From Promicromonospora sp. Populi (lineage in GTDB: Bacteria > Actinomycetota > Actinomycetes > Actinomycetales > Cellulomonadaceae), in assembly GCF_041081105.1 (NCBI RefSeq), contig NZ_CP163528.1, positions 62,001-126,000 on the forward strand: a stretch of 64,000 nucleotides of DNA, given 5' to 3'. The position numbers and the translations under genes were made by a program. Below, piece by piece: positions 27,529 to 37,600 of this stretch (positions are counted from its first letter, which is position 1; each line of letters opens with the position of its first letter). The notes under the pieces were generated by a model. It was given only the letters and a program-made list of their open reading frames with translations, did not search any database and was not told where the DNA came from.

Positions 27529-28068
27529 TCAGCGGCCCGCGCCACGGGTGCTTGAGATCGGTGGGGTGGACGGCGACGGCCCGGGCTGGGCGACACAGCT
27601 ATCCGGTGCCAGGGCCCCGTCGCTCGGCTGCTCCGAGGGTTCCGGCGTGGCCCTCGGCGTCGAGGGCGGTGGTGGTGACAGGCAGTCGCTCGGATCGAGG
27701 GTCGACCCGGTCCCCGGCGTGCTGGTCGGCAGTCCAGGCTCTGGGGTGGGGAATTGTGACCCCGGCACGGTTGTGCCCGGTTCCGGCCACAGCAGGGCGG
27801 TGCCCACCCCGGCGCCACCGAGCAGCACAATCGTGGCGGTCAGCGCCCACACCGCTGCCCGACGGCGGGGGAGCGCCGGCCGCTGACCGTGTCGGAGGAT
27901 CTCCACACCGGACGCCGACGCTTCGTCCATGTCCGGCGGCGCGTCCGAGCGCGTCGTCCGACCGGCCCGGACCTCTGCTTCCGCACGCGCACGACCGAGG
28001 TCCAGCTCGGCGTCGACCTGGCTCAGGGCCCGCCGGGCGCGAGCCAGGGCGTCTTCCTTCTTCCTCAT
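27529..28068 (-). CDS. Single-pass membrane protein coupled to an ECF sigma factor, possible anti-sigma factor
   Basis: 179-aa protein. Residues 1-70 are charged and helical (KKEDALARARRALSQVDAEL), a transmembrane helix follows at ~73-93 (AAVWALTATIVLLGGAGVGT), and the rest is a Pro/Ser/Thr-rich, presumably extracytoplasmic tail. Its ATG overlaps the sigma-factor stop as TGATG, so it is translated with it. This is the position and topology of an anti-sigma factor, but no zinc-binding HxxxCxxC motif is present. The role is inferred from context only. Confidence 0.6.
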   Translation of the reverse strand: MRKKEDALARARRALSQVDAELDLGRARAEAEVRAGRTTRSDAPPDMDEASASGVEILRHGQRPALPRRRAAVWALTATIVLLGGAGVGTALLWPEPGTTVPGSQFPTPEPGLPTSTPGTGSTLDPSDCLSPPPPSTPRATPEPSEQPSDGALAPDSCVAQPGPSPSTPPISSTRGAGR

Positions 28069-28730
28069 CAGGTCTCCTGACCTTCGGTCACTGTGCGATA
28101 GGCGGCCCGCAGCCGGCGTCGTGCCCGGTACACGCGGGTGGCGGCCGACGCCGTCGTGCAACCCAGCACGCGCGCGACCTCCGTGGTGCTCAGCTCGGCC
28201 GCGGCCAGCAGCTCGACTACCTCGCGGTCGGCGGGACGCAGGAGCGCGAGCGCCCGGTGGAGCACGTCGAGCTCGTCCACGAGCCGTGCGTCGTCGGCGC
28301 CCGGCGCCTTGGGGTGGTGCATGGTCCGTTCCGCGAGCGCCGTCCGCCGCTGTTCTGCGCGGATCTGGTTGGCCAGCACCCGCCGGGCGATGGCCAGCAG
28401 CCAGGCCCGTGGGTCTTCGGGCAACTCGCCCTTGCGCCAGGCGGTCGCGAACACCTCCGCCACGACGTCTTCGGCCGCGGACGAGTCCAGCCTGGTTCGC
28501 GCGTAGCGGTGCACGGCGCGCGCATGGTCGGCGAACAACGACTCGGTCTGGGCCGGCGTGAGCGGGCCCGGGGCCAGGTCTCGTGGCTCGGTGTCGGCGG
28601 ACAGTGTGGTCTCCAGGTGCCGGGTGCGGTGGGCTGGGCGCGGGTCTGCGAACGGGGCTTGGGCGAGGGTCTGCGAAATGGTCGGTGTCCGGCAGCGGCC
28701 CCGCCATGACACCCGGGCGATGTGGACCAC
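28068..28730 (-). CDS. ECF-type RNA polymerase sigma factor
   Basis: About 220-aa sigma-70 family factor. Region 2 is LFADHARAVHRYARTRLDSS through AEDVVAEVFATAWRKGELPE and RAWLLAIARRVLANQIR; region 4 is ALALLRPADREVVELLAAAE with the helix-turn-helix LSTTEVARVLGCTTASAATR. The start is uncertain: GTG at 28730 has AGGG 6 nt upstream, GTG 28712 is an alternative, and the first ~45 residues are not conserved-looking. It is divergent from a lipoprotein gene 52 bp away and coupled to a downstream membrane protein. Confidence 0.85.
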   Translation of the reverse strand: MVHIARVSWRGRCRTPTISQTLAQAPFADPRPAHRTRHLETTLSADTEPRDLAPGPLTPAQTESLFADHARAVHRYARTRLDSSAAEDVVAEVFATAWRKGELPEDPRAWLLAIARRVLANQIRAEQRRTALAERTMHHPKAPGADDARLVDELDVLHRALALLRPADREVVELLAAAELSTTEVARVLGCTTASAATRVYRARRRLRAAYRTVTEGQET

Positions 28731-28782
28731 GTCACACCCTGGAGCCGTGATGGACGGCGGGCCGCTGCACACTGACCGCCAT

Positions 28783-29238
28783 GTGACTCTCAACCCATGG
28801 AACACTCCCGTCCACTCGACCACCAACTCGCCCCGGCGTCGGACCCGGAGCGCAGCAGCACGCGGCATCGCCGCTGCCGGTAGCGCCCTGGCAGTCGTAC
28901 TGCTGGCCACGGCGTGCACCCAGGCCAGTGCCGCCGTCCCCGAGGACCCGTCGCCCGTGGCGACGGCTCCTGCGGAGGCGTCGCCCGTCCCGGCGGTTCC
29001 AGGGGATGCCGCTCCTGCGGAGGCTGCTCCTGGGGACGCCGGGCGCGGTGACGCACCGAGTGACGCCGCGCCGTCGCCCGAGCCTTCGCGAGCTTCCTCG
29101 CCCGCGCCGTCAGCGCCAGGGGAGCCCTCGCCCGTGCCGACGGTTCCCGGGGAGCGCTCGCCGATGCCGACTGATCCTGGCGAGCCCGCACCCGCACCCG
29201 CGCCCACCGCTCCCGGAGGTCTCGTCGTCACCGGCTGA
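28783..29238 (+). CDS. Pro/Ala-rich lipoprotein, function unknown
   Basis: 151-aa predicted lipoprotein. Basic n-region (SPRRRTRSAAARG), hydrophobic core (AAAGSALAVVLLATA) and a lipobox ending in LLATAC near residue 46 give a membrane-anchored product. The mature part is a low-complexity chain of PxP and PGExSPxP units with no recognisable domain, like a wall-spanning spacer. It is divergent from the ECF sigma gene, so it may belong to that regulon. GTG start inferred from the signal peptide; no clear ribosome site. Confidence 0.6.
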   Translation: MTLNPWNTPVHSTTNSPRRRTRSAAARGIAAAGSALAVVLLATACTQASAAVPEDPSPVATAPAEASPVPAVPGDAAPAEAAPGDAGRGDAPSDAAPSPEPSRASSPAPSAPGEPSPVPTVPGERSPMPTDPGEPAPAPAPTAPGGLVVTG

Positions 29239-29275
29239 GCCTGTACGCAGCCAGCTTTCTGGCCGTCCGGTGGTC

Positions 29276-29306
29276 GGCCCGGCGTCGGAACGTCCGGCGC
29301 CGGGCC
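29276..29306 (+). terminator. Hairpin after the lipoprotein gene
   Basis: GGCCCGGCG (29276-29284) pairs with CGCCGGGCC (29298-29306) around a 13-nt loop. Confidence 0.6.
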
Positions 29307-29451
29307 GGCTCGCGACCGCCCCGGGTGAGTTGCCACCAGTCGAATCGTCCAGGCCGGTCCGCTGAACTCCCCATTCCGAAGGGCGACGGCGAGCTTTACG
29401 GTCTGGACCACGATCACCGTCGATCGGCGCCTGATGACGAACGGGAACCGC

Positions 29452-30798
29452 ATGAGAACACGAGCACGCAGCTTTCTCGCGATCGGTGGCACGGCGACGT
29501 TGCTTGCCCTCTCCGCGTGCGGCGCAGGAGGGGCAGAGGGCGGCGACAGCGCCTCCGGAACCATCCAGTGGTGGACCTGGGACGAGAAGCAGGCGGTGTC
29601 CTGGGGCAAGTGCGTCGAGCCGTTCGAAGAGGCGAACCCGGACATCGACGTCGAGGTCAAGCAGTACGCCTGGGAGGACTACTGGACCAAGCTCACCGCG
29701 GGCTTCGTCGCCGGCAGCGCCCCGGACACGTTCATGAACCACACCTCCAACTACCCCGAGTTCGTCGACCAGGGGCAGCTGCTCGCGCTCGACGACATGA
29801 TCGACGGGTCGGGCTACGACATCAGCCAGATCGGGGTCGGCGTCGACACCTGGAAGTACAGCGACGGCGGCACCTACGGGCTCCCGAAGGACTGGGCGAC
29901 CGTCGGCTTCTTCTACGACAAGGCGAAGCTCACCGACGCAGGCCTCACCGAGGACGACGTCCAGAACATGACCTGGAACCCGGAGGACGGCGGATCCTTC
30001 GAACACATCGTGGCGCGCCTGACGGTCGACGAGAACGGGGTGCGGGGCGACGAGCCGGGCTTCGACAAGGACAACGTGGCGACGTACGGGATCAACAGCC
30101 TCGGGTCCAACGGGATCAACGGCCAGGACACCTGGGCCAACTTCGCGTCGACCACCGGCTGGAAGCTGGGCGACAAGGACAGCTTCCCCACCACGTTCAA
30201 CTACGCGGACGAACGGTACGTGCAGACAGCCGAGTACCTGCGCGGTCTTGCCGAGCGCGGACTGTCGCCGGAGGAGGGTGAGTTCACTCTCGGCGCGGCC
30301 GAGCAGCTCGGTTCAGGAAGCGTCGCGATGGTCTCGGGCGGGTCGTGGTACGCGACGACCTTCTTTGCTCTCGACGCGATCGACGTGGGGATCGCCCCCT
30401 CGGTCGCGAACGAGAACGGTGAGCGGGCTGGGCTCTCCAACTCGAACGCCGACTCCATCTGGGCGGGCACTCAACACCCGGATGCCGCGTTCAAGTGGAT
30501 CTCCTACATGGGCTCGCCCGAGTGTCAGGACGTCGCTGGTGTCGACGGCACCTTCTTCCCGTCCATCGACCAGTCGATGGAGAAGACGAAGGCCGCGCTG
30601 CTCGACCAGGGGATCGACATCACCCCGTACACGCAGCAGTTCGTCGACGGGACCCTCTTCGAGACGCCGGTGTTCGTCGGCGGCCAGGAGATGGGCTCCG
30701 CCATCAGCCCCCTGATGGAGGCGTACTTCACCGGCGAACGTGAGGAAGACGTCTTCGCCGAGATGGACGAGCTGAGCAGAGAGATCCTCGCGGAGTAG
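29452..30798 (+). CDS. Extracellular solute (sugar)-binding lipoprotein, orphan
   Basis: 448-aa ABC-type substrate-binding protein of the family-1 (sugar) class. The signal peptide ends in the lipobox LLALSAC. The mature N-terminus GTIQWWTWDEKQAVSW, AGFVAGSAPDTFMNHTSNYPE and the late LSNSNADSIWAGTQHPDAAF are typical for carbohydrate binders. GGGAA lies ~5 nt before the ATG at 29452; ATG 29434 is an alternative. No permease or ATPase gene is adjacent: the next gene is convergent. So it either serves a transporter encoded elsewhere or is left over from a broken operon. Confidence 0.85.
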   Translation: MRTRARSFLAIGGTATLLALSACGAGGAEGGDSASGTIQWWTWDEKQAVSWGKCVEPFEEANPDIDVEVKQYAWEDYWTKLTAGFVAGSAPDTFMNHTSNYPEFVDQGQLLALDDMIDGSGYDISQIGVGVDTWKYSDGGTYGLPKDWATVGFFYDKAKLTDAGLTEDDVQNMTWNPEDGGSFEHIVARLTVDENGVRGDEPGFDKDNVATYGINSLGSNGINGQDTWANFASTTGWKLGDKDSFPTTFNYADERYVQTAEYLRGLAERGLSPEEGEFTLGAAEQLGSGSVAMVSGGSWYATTFFALDAIDVGIAPSVANENGERAGLSNSNADSIWAGTQHPDAAFKWISYMGSPECQDVAGVDGTFFPSIDQSMEKTKAALLDQGIDITPYTQQFVDGTLFETPVFVGGQEMGSAISPLMEAYFTGEREEDVFAEMDELSREILAE

Positions 30799-30809
30799 AC
30801 CGGGCGCGC

Positions 30810-30833
30810 GCCGGCTGGGTTACCTCAGCCGGC
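30810..30833. terminator. Bidirectional hairpin terminator
   Basis: GCCGGCTG (30810-30817) pairs with CAGCCGGC (30826-30833), 8-nt loop, between convergent genes; it covers the stop of the HhH-GPD gene. Confidence 0.72.
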
Positions 30834-31418
30834 GGCCTTGGCCGCGGCTTTCTGGGCCTTCTTGAAGGCCCGGACCTCCAGCAGGGCTTCGGCGCTGGTC
30901 ACGTCGGCGATCGAGCGGTGCGAGCCCTCCTCGCCGAACTCGCCGGCCGCCTCGCGCCAGCCCTCCGGCTGGACGTCACGCTGCTTGCCCAGCAGGGCGA
31001 GGAAGATCTTGGCCTTACGCTCCCCGTACCCGGGCAGGGCATTGAGGCGCTTGAGTACCTCGTGACCGGTCGGCGCGCCGCCGTCGGCGCCGGGCTCGGT
31101 CCAGATCTTGGCGGCGTCGCCGTCGTACTCGTCGACGATCGTGTGGGCGAGCTCCAGCACGCGGCCCGCCATGGACCGTCCGTAGCGGTGGATCGCCGGG
31201 GGAGTCGTCGCCATCGTAATGAACTCGTCGGGGTCGGCGTCGGCGATGGCGCGCACGTCGAACGAGCCCATGCGGTCGCGGATCTTGCCGGGGCCGGCGA
31301 AGGCGTGTTCCATCGGGAACTGCTGATCGAGGAGCATCCCGACGAGGAGTGCGAACGGGTCGTCGCTCAGCAGTCGGTCCGTGTCGGGGTCGCCGGTGAT
31401 CCAGAGCTCGGTAGCCAT
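30825..31418 (-). CDS. HhH-GPD base-excision DNA repair family protein
   Basis: 197-aa helix-hairpin-helix glycosylase-like protein. ALLVGMLLDQQFPMEHAFAG near residue 25 and LNALPGYGERKAKIFLALLG near 130 (the hairpin) are the family hallmarks. This actinobacterial subfamily is shorter than MutY or Nth and has no Fe-S cluster cysteines at the end, so its lesion specificity is unknown. The start ATG at 31418 lies inside a 92-bp segment that recurs at 43733-43824 on the far side of the toxin island, so the gene sits at the island boundary. Confidence 0.85.
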   Translation of the reverse strand: MATELWITGDPDTDRLLSDDPFALLVGMLLDQQFPMEHAFAGPGKIRDRMGSFDVRAIADADPDEFITMATTPPAIHRYGRSMAGRVLELAHTIVDEYDGDAAKIWTEPGADGGAPTGHEVLKRLNALPGYGERKAKIFLALLGKQRDVQPEGWREAAGEFGEEGSHRSIADVTSAEALLEVRAFKKAQKAAAKAAG

Positions 31419-31426
31419 GTCTCCAT
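31335..31426 (+). repeat. Left copy of the 92-bp direct repeat flanking the toxin island
   Basis: Matches 43733-43824 at 89 of 92 positions with no gaps, same orientation. It covers codons 1 to ~28 of the HhH-GPD gene and the 8 bases before the ATG. Sequence identity drops off on both sides. Confidence 0.9.
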
Positions 31427-31464
31427 GGTGCCCGATGGCGTGCTGGGCGTTCATACGGAACGAG

Positions 31465-31478
31465 TTCACCCGGGTGAA
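31465..31478. promoter_or_regulatory. Perfect 14-bp palindrome at the island edge
   Basis: TTCACCCGGGTGAA lies between the HhH-GPD start and the LamG-protein gene. It may be an operator for either divergent gene; no regulator is adjacent. Confidence 0.35.
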
Positions 31479-31588
31479 TTACGGACAAATTCGGCGATGA
31501 ATCGATTCGACGTGGGGTTCGACTAGGTAAATTCTCGCCATCTTGGCTCCGCGATCCTGTCGGCGCCCTTGTGACGATGGGGATACCT

Positions 31589-34500
31589 GTGGCAAAGGTC
31601 GCGACGTCGAGCCGCGTGAGGAAGCGCCTGCGTGGGGCAGCAACGATGGCGCGGCCTTGTCAGCTGGAGCGTTAGTAGGTCTGCCAGCAGTTGCGGTCGA
31701 GCGCTCTGAAGCCTTGCGGTCGTCGGTCGAGGCAGACTGCGCGGCCCCAGAAGCAGAATCGGTCCAGGACGCTGAGGTACTCGCCGATGAGTGCGACACG
31801 GACGTCACCGTGACCGACTCGCTGACTCCCTGGCAGACAGCGGTGGTCGAGGCCGCCACGGGCCACGTCGCGGTGGAGACCACCGTGTCTGCGGTACGGC
31901 AGGACTCCGACGGCGACGGCGCATGGGCACCGGTCGACGTCCAAATCGCCACAACCCCGGACGCGGCTACGGGCATGCTCGCCGTCACCGGTGGCGTCGA
32001 GCCGATCTGGCTGAACCCTGGTGGCACCGCAGGCGCCGGTCTGCCATTGGCGATCATCGGTCCGGAGGGCGACCAGGTGCAGATGTTCTCCGGGTCACTG
32101 CCGATCACGGGAGTCGTCGCTGTGGAAGACGGCCGGGTGACGTACGACCTGGGCGAGGGGATCTCATTGGTCGCCTCGTTGAACGGTCAGGGCACGTCGG
32201 TGACGCCGGTCGTGCGGCTGGAGGACGTCGCAGCGCTCGAGACCTTGGCCGCCCGGACAGGTGACCCGGTGAGCGAGGTAGCTATTGATTTCCCGCTGGA
32301 GACCTCCGAGGGCCTGACGCTCCAGGAGAGCGAGGGCGGGTTCGAAATCGTGAAGTCGGACGGGACCCCGAGGTTCACTTCGGGGCCCGCGCTGATGTGG
32401 GACAGCGCAGGCGGAGAGCAGGCCGGGGCTGGCTTGGCTCGCGCGGCAGTTGACGACGATGCGCCAGATCGGGTTGAGCAGCCGGTCCTGGGCGACAACG
32501 TGGCCGCTATGGACGTGCAGCTCTCCGAGGACGCCTTCACGGTCGTCGCGGACGGTGCAGCGCTGACCGCGCCGGGCAGCGTCGCGCCCTACTACCTCGA
32601 TCCGGAGATGGGTGCGCACACCCCGGCCCGGTACGCGATGGTGCAGAGCCACTGGCCCAACACCGCGACATTCAACTACGAGGGGTCCGAGGGCTTGGGG
32701 TTCTGCAACCCGAGCTGGGACGCCCGGTGCGGGGGCGTGGAGAACACCGAGCGGTTGCTGTTCGAGTTCTTCACCCTCGAGAACAACGGCACTTCTCTCG
32801 CGGAGCTGGGTGGCGCCGACATCGTCAGTGCCGAGTTCGGCGTGAGTGGGACGACCAGCTGGGACTGCTCTTCGCGGCAGGTCAACGCATACGCGCCGGG
32901 TCGCATCAGCAACGCGACGACGTGGAACAACCAGCCGGCCTGGAACGCAGTGCAGGACACGTGGTCGGGCACGCACCGTGCGGGATGCTCGAGCGGTCGG
33001 GCGGAGTTCGACCTGACGACGCGAGCCAAGGTCCAGGCGAACGCGGACCAGTCGTGGCTGGGGGTCGGGCTGCGGTCCGCGAACGAGTCGAGCATGACGT
33101 GGTGGAAGCAGTACCGGGGTGACTCCGGGGCGCTGCGGATCGTGTATGACCGGCCGCCGCTTGCGCCGACGGAGGCCGCGATGGACATCAGGAACGACGC
33201 GGGTGGCGCGACACCGGTCTACCACTGCTACCAGGACGAGAACCGGCCGGTGCTCCGCACGAACAGGCCGACGCTGGAGGCGCGGACCAACGATCCGGAC
33301 GGGACCCATGTGTACCTCCAGTTCCGGGTGGTGGCTCTGACGGGTGAGCAGGTGTGGCTCTCGAGTTGGCGGGGCCCGGTGGCACCTGGTGTGGATGCCA
33401 CTGCGACGGTGACCGGTGGTGTGGTTAAGGACAAGGAATACCGCTGGCAGGCGCGGGCGAAGTCCACCGACTCGATCGCTGAGACCACCAGGACCCTCTC
33501 GTGGGACGACGTGCCTTCCTGTCGGTTCCGCGTGGACATGGAGAAGCCGAACGACCCCAAGATCACCAGCTCGAACTATCCGACCGGCGTTGTATCGGGC
33601 GGTATCGGCACGGACATCAAATTCACGTTGTCGCCCAACGGGTCCAACGACGTGGAGGGGTTCTACTACGGTCTGAACACCCCTGAGCCGTCGAAGTGGG
33701 CGAACGTCGATCCGGGCGAGTCGACGGGGACATTGACGGCGGACGTCACACGCGCGGGGCGCAACTACCTCGCCGTGTACTCGGTCGACGTAGCGAGGCG
33801 CACGTCAGCGGTGGCGCAATACGAGTTCTATGTGGGTTTTCCGCACGCGACGGGTATCTGGCGGTTCAACGACGCCAACTGGCAGACCGCGCCGCCGCTG
33901 GTAGCGGTCAACAGCCTGGCGGGTTCAGGTACGGGCGGCCTGACCAGGACTTCGTCGGTGGGCTGGGGTTGGGGCTACGACGGAGCGGAAGGCACGTTCC
34001 CACCAGGTTCGACCCTTGAGACCGGCGGAGTGCCCGACGGCGCTCTCGTGTTCGACGAGGCAGGTGACGTAGCCAGGTCGTCCAAGCCCGTGGTCGGCGT
34101 TGACCAATCGTTCTCGGTCTCGGCATTCCTGCGCCCGGGCGAGGTGACTGGCTCGGCCGCCGCGGTCACGCAGGAAGGGGAGAACGTTGGGAGCTTCCAT
34201 CTTGGTCTGTCGACTTCAGCGGACTGCCCGACGACACCCGAACCGTGCTGGGCGTTCTGGATGCATGACAACGACGAGGCCGGATCGGACAACACGATCG
34301 CCCGTGTGAACCTGCCGGTCGTGGCCGACGAGTGGACTTTCGTAGTCGGAGTCCACGATGCGGCGGCGGACAAGATCTACGCCTACGCCTGCCCGGCCGG
34401 CCCAGAGAGCCATCACGAGGTCGAGCGATCCGAGCTGGTGAGTTTCAAGCCGTCCTGGAACGCGTCCGGGCCGCTGCGACTGGGCTCCGGATTCAGGGAA

Positions 34501-34635
34501 GACGGCACGATGTGGCGGTACATGGGCGCGATCGACGAGGTCCGGGTGTACGAGGACCAGGTGCTGGGGATGGGGACCGATGCGGCGGCCGTCGCCGAGA
34601 TCGCACGACTCTGCTCGGTGCAGGTGGGGCCGTGA
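31589..34635 (+). CDS. Secreted DNRLRE/LamG-type surface protein of the toxin island, N-terminal frameshift
   Basis: ~1015-aa exported protein. From the GTG at 31589 (GGGGA 5 nt upstream) the frame reads a basic n-region, MAKVATSSRVRKRLRGAATM. The hydrophobic core that should follow, ALSAGALVGLPAVAVE, is in another frame: a one-base deletion near 31645-31660 splits the signal peptide. Later parts are a DNRLRE-like region (NTERLLFEFFTLEN to GALRIVYDRP), fibronectin-like segments and a C-terminal LamG jelly roll (FSVSAFLRPGEVTGS to AIDEVRVYED). Such proteins commonly precede wall-associated RHS toxins in actinobacteria and may help export or adhesion. The stop overlaps a possible GTG of the RHS gene. 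Confidence 0.75.
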
Positions 34636-34697
34636 ACGGTGCGGGTGCAGGTGCTGTCCGGACGTCAGGTTCAGTCGGGTACGAGCGGGAGACTCCC

Positions 34698-37600
34698 TTG
34701 AGCAGGTACGGCACGGCGAAGTGGACGAGCAGGGCAAGCCTGAGTGTTGTGGCCGCAACGGTGGCGATCACGCTGGCTGGATCGGGCACGGTGCCAGCCG
34801 CTGCTCTGGCGGATGGTGACGACCGGGCGGGCTGGACCTTGGAGGAACGCCGCGAATACGGCGAGGGCCTCAAGGACCCCTCGCTCTCGTCAGAGGAGGC
34901 AGCGGTCCCGGCGACCGATGTCGATCCGGACGCTGCGGCGCCAGACCTGACGGGCTATGAGGACACGGCAGAGGCCCGGGTCGACGTTGACCCGGTGGAG
35001 TGGCCCTCCGCGGGCGACGTCACCCTGACGCTGCCGGAACAGGCGGCTGATGTTGCAGAGGGCCAGGCGGGCGGGCTGCCCGTCCAGATCGAGCAGGTGG
35101 CGGCTGAGCCGGCCAGCGGCAAGACGGCGGCCTCCCGCAGTGCTGCGGCGGCGGGCGGCGACGTTCGAGTGGAGCACGAGCCGCGGTCTGTCGCGTCGCA
35201 GGTCGGAGCAATCGGCGGTGTTGTCACGCTGGATAACGCCGATTCGGCCGCCTCGGGTGCGCGAACGGCAACTGGCGCTACGGCGGCTGCGGCAACCGAC
35301 GAGAGCACTCGTGTGCGGGTCGGGATGGACGTCTCGTTCCTCGCGGACGCTGGCGCGGACCTGGTCTCCCGGCTGACGCTGGTGCAGCTGCCACAATGCG
35401 CCCTGAGCACGCCTGAGCTCGAGGAATGCCAGACGCGAGTCCCGGTCGAGGGCGTCGCGCTGGACGACCGGCGCAGCGACGATACGACGTCGGGCGGGAT
35501 CATCCTGTCCGGCGAGGTCGAAGTCCCCGCCGAAGCGGATACCGCATCGCTGTCAGCCACCGACACCGCGGCTGCGGCAGGCCCGACGGTGCTGGCCGTG
35601 ATGGCTGAGGAGGAAGGGCCGAACGGGGACTGGGCTGCGTCGTCGCTGTCGTCGTCGGCCTCGTGGGACGTGTCCGAGCAGACCGGTGGTTTCACCTGGT
35701 CCTACCCGATGCGCACACCTCCGGTACCGGGTGGGCTCTCACCGCAGCTGTCGCTGGCCTACTCCTCGGCGTCTCTCGACGGCAAGGTCGCCTCCAGCAA
35801 CACCCAGGCCTCCCAGGTCGGCGACGGCTGGGAAGCGAACGTCTCGGGGTACGTGGAGCGCAAGTACGTGCCGTGCACGGAGGACCAGCAGGACAAGAAC
35901 AACGTGCCGCCGAACAACGCGACACACGACTCCGGCGACCTGTGCTGGAAGACGGACAACGCGACGCTCGTGTTCAACGGGAGCGCGACCGAGCTGGTGC
36001 GCGACGGTGAGACGAACACATGGCGCCCGAAGAACGACGACAACACCAGGGTCACCCGTGCCACTGGCGGCTGGGGTGACGGACGGGACGGAGAGCACTG
36101 GGTCGTCACTACCGACGACGGCACCAAGTACTACTTCGGACGGGGCAAGACGTCCGCCACGGGCGCCGTCCTAGCCTCGGTGTTCTACGCGCGTGTGTAC
36201 GGCAACCACGACGGCGAGCCGTGCCATGCGACCACGTTCTCGGGATCCGGCTGCATCATGGGCTGGCGTTGGATGCTCGACCACGTCGAGGACAAGCGCG
36301 GCAACACGATGACCTACTCCTACAACCGTGAGTTCAACCGGTACGGCCACAACAACAACAGCAGCACGACGCAGTACGTCACCGGTGGCCGTCTGGCCGC
36401 GATCGAGTACGGCACGAAGGTCGGCTCGACCACCGCGGCCCCTGCCCGCGTCGAGTTCTCCTACGGGGAACGCTGTATCCCGACCAGCACCTTCACCTGT
36501 GCGGCTGAGGACCGGACCGTGGAACACGGCTCGCACTGGCCGGACCTGCCCCTGGACCTGGTGTGTACGTCCACCACAACGTGCCCGGAGGTGCAGAGCC
36601 AGGTCTTCTTCGAGCGGTACCGAATGACGGGTATCACCACCCAGATCCGGTCGAACGGCACCCTGGTGGGTGTCGACAAGTGGGGTCTGACCCAGACGAT
36701 GCCAACGGTGGGCGACTCGATGCCGACCGTTTGGCTGGACAAGCTCACTCACACGGGTCTGGGCGGCAACAACGACGTCGCAGACGACATCTCGCTGCCA
36801 GTGGTCGATTTCACGAGCGAGCAGCTGCAGAACCGGGTCAACGGCATCGGCACCGACGGCGCCACTGCTATGACCCGGCTGCGCGTGTACAAGATCCTGT
36901 CGGAGTCCGGCGGCGTCACCACGCTGGACTACTCGGAGACAGAGTGTTCCCCCACGAACCTTCCGGCCAATCCGTGGAGCAACACCATGCGGTGCATGCC
37001 GGTTTTCTATACCCCGCCAGGTGTCGAGACCGCCAAGGAACACTACTTCCATCACTACCGGGTGGAGCGGATGACCGAGTCCGCGGGCTCGGCGATCGGC
37101 GGTACGCCCGTGACCACGGACTTCGTGTACACGGGCGGACCGGCGTGGCACTACGACGACAACGAGCTCGTCAAGGCGAAGGAACGCACCTGGGGCGAGC
37201 TGCGCGGCTACGCACGTGTCGACGTCTACACCGGCGACACAGGCGATGCCGCTGCGCCGCAGTTGCGGACTGCCTACCGATACTTCCGTGGAATGGATGG
37301 TGACCGGAACGACCGTGCCGGCAACACCGTCAAGTCGAGGGCGGTCGATGGCATAACCGACCTGGACCAGTACGCCGGGATGGTGCGTGAGGAGATCACC
37401 TACCAGGACGCCGCAGGCGCAACTCAGGTCTCATCGAAGGTAAGCACTCCATGGCGGTCGCCCTCCACCGCGACGGACCCGACCGACAGCACCAACAAGG
37501 CGTTCCACACCGGCGTCAGCTCTGTGGTGACCACCACGCGTGCGCCGGAGCGGGCCAGCGGTCAGATGGTTACTCAGGTCGACACGGAGCTTGATTCTGC

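Noticed and set aside
28731..29660. N-terminal extension of the sigma-factor frame to 530 aa
   Set aside because: The extension is antisense to the lipoprotein and binding-protein genes and has no conserved content; only the last ~220 residues are sigma factor.
31480..31540. tRNA-like GGTTCGACT segment as a tRNA-borne attachment site for the island
   Set aside because: The flanking bases do not form a T-arm stem and no acceptor or anticodon stem can be drawn.
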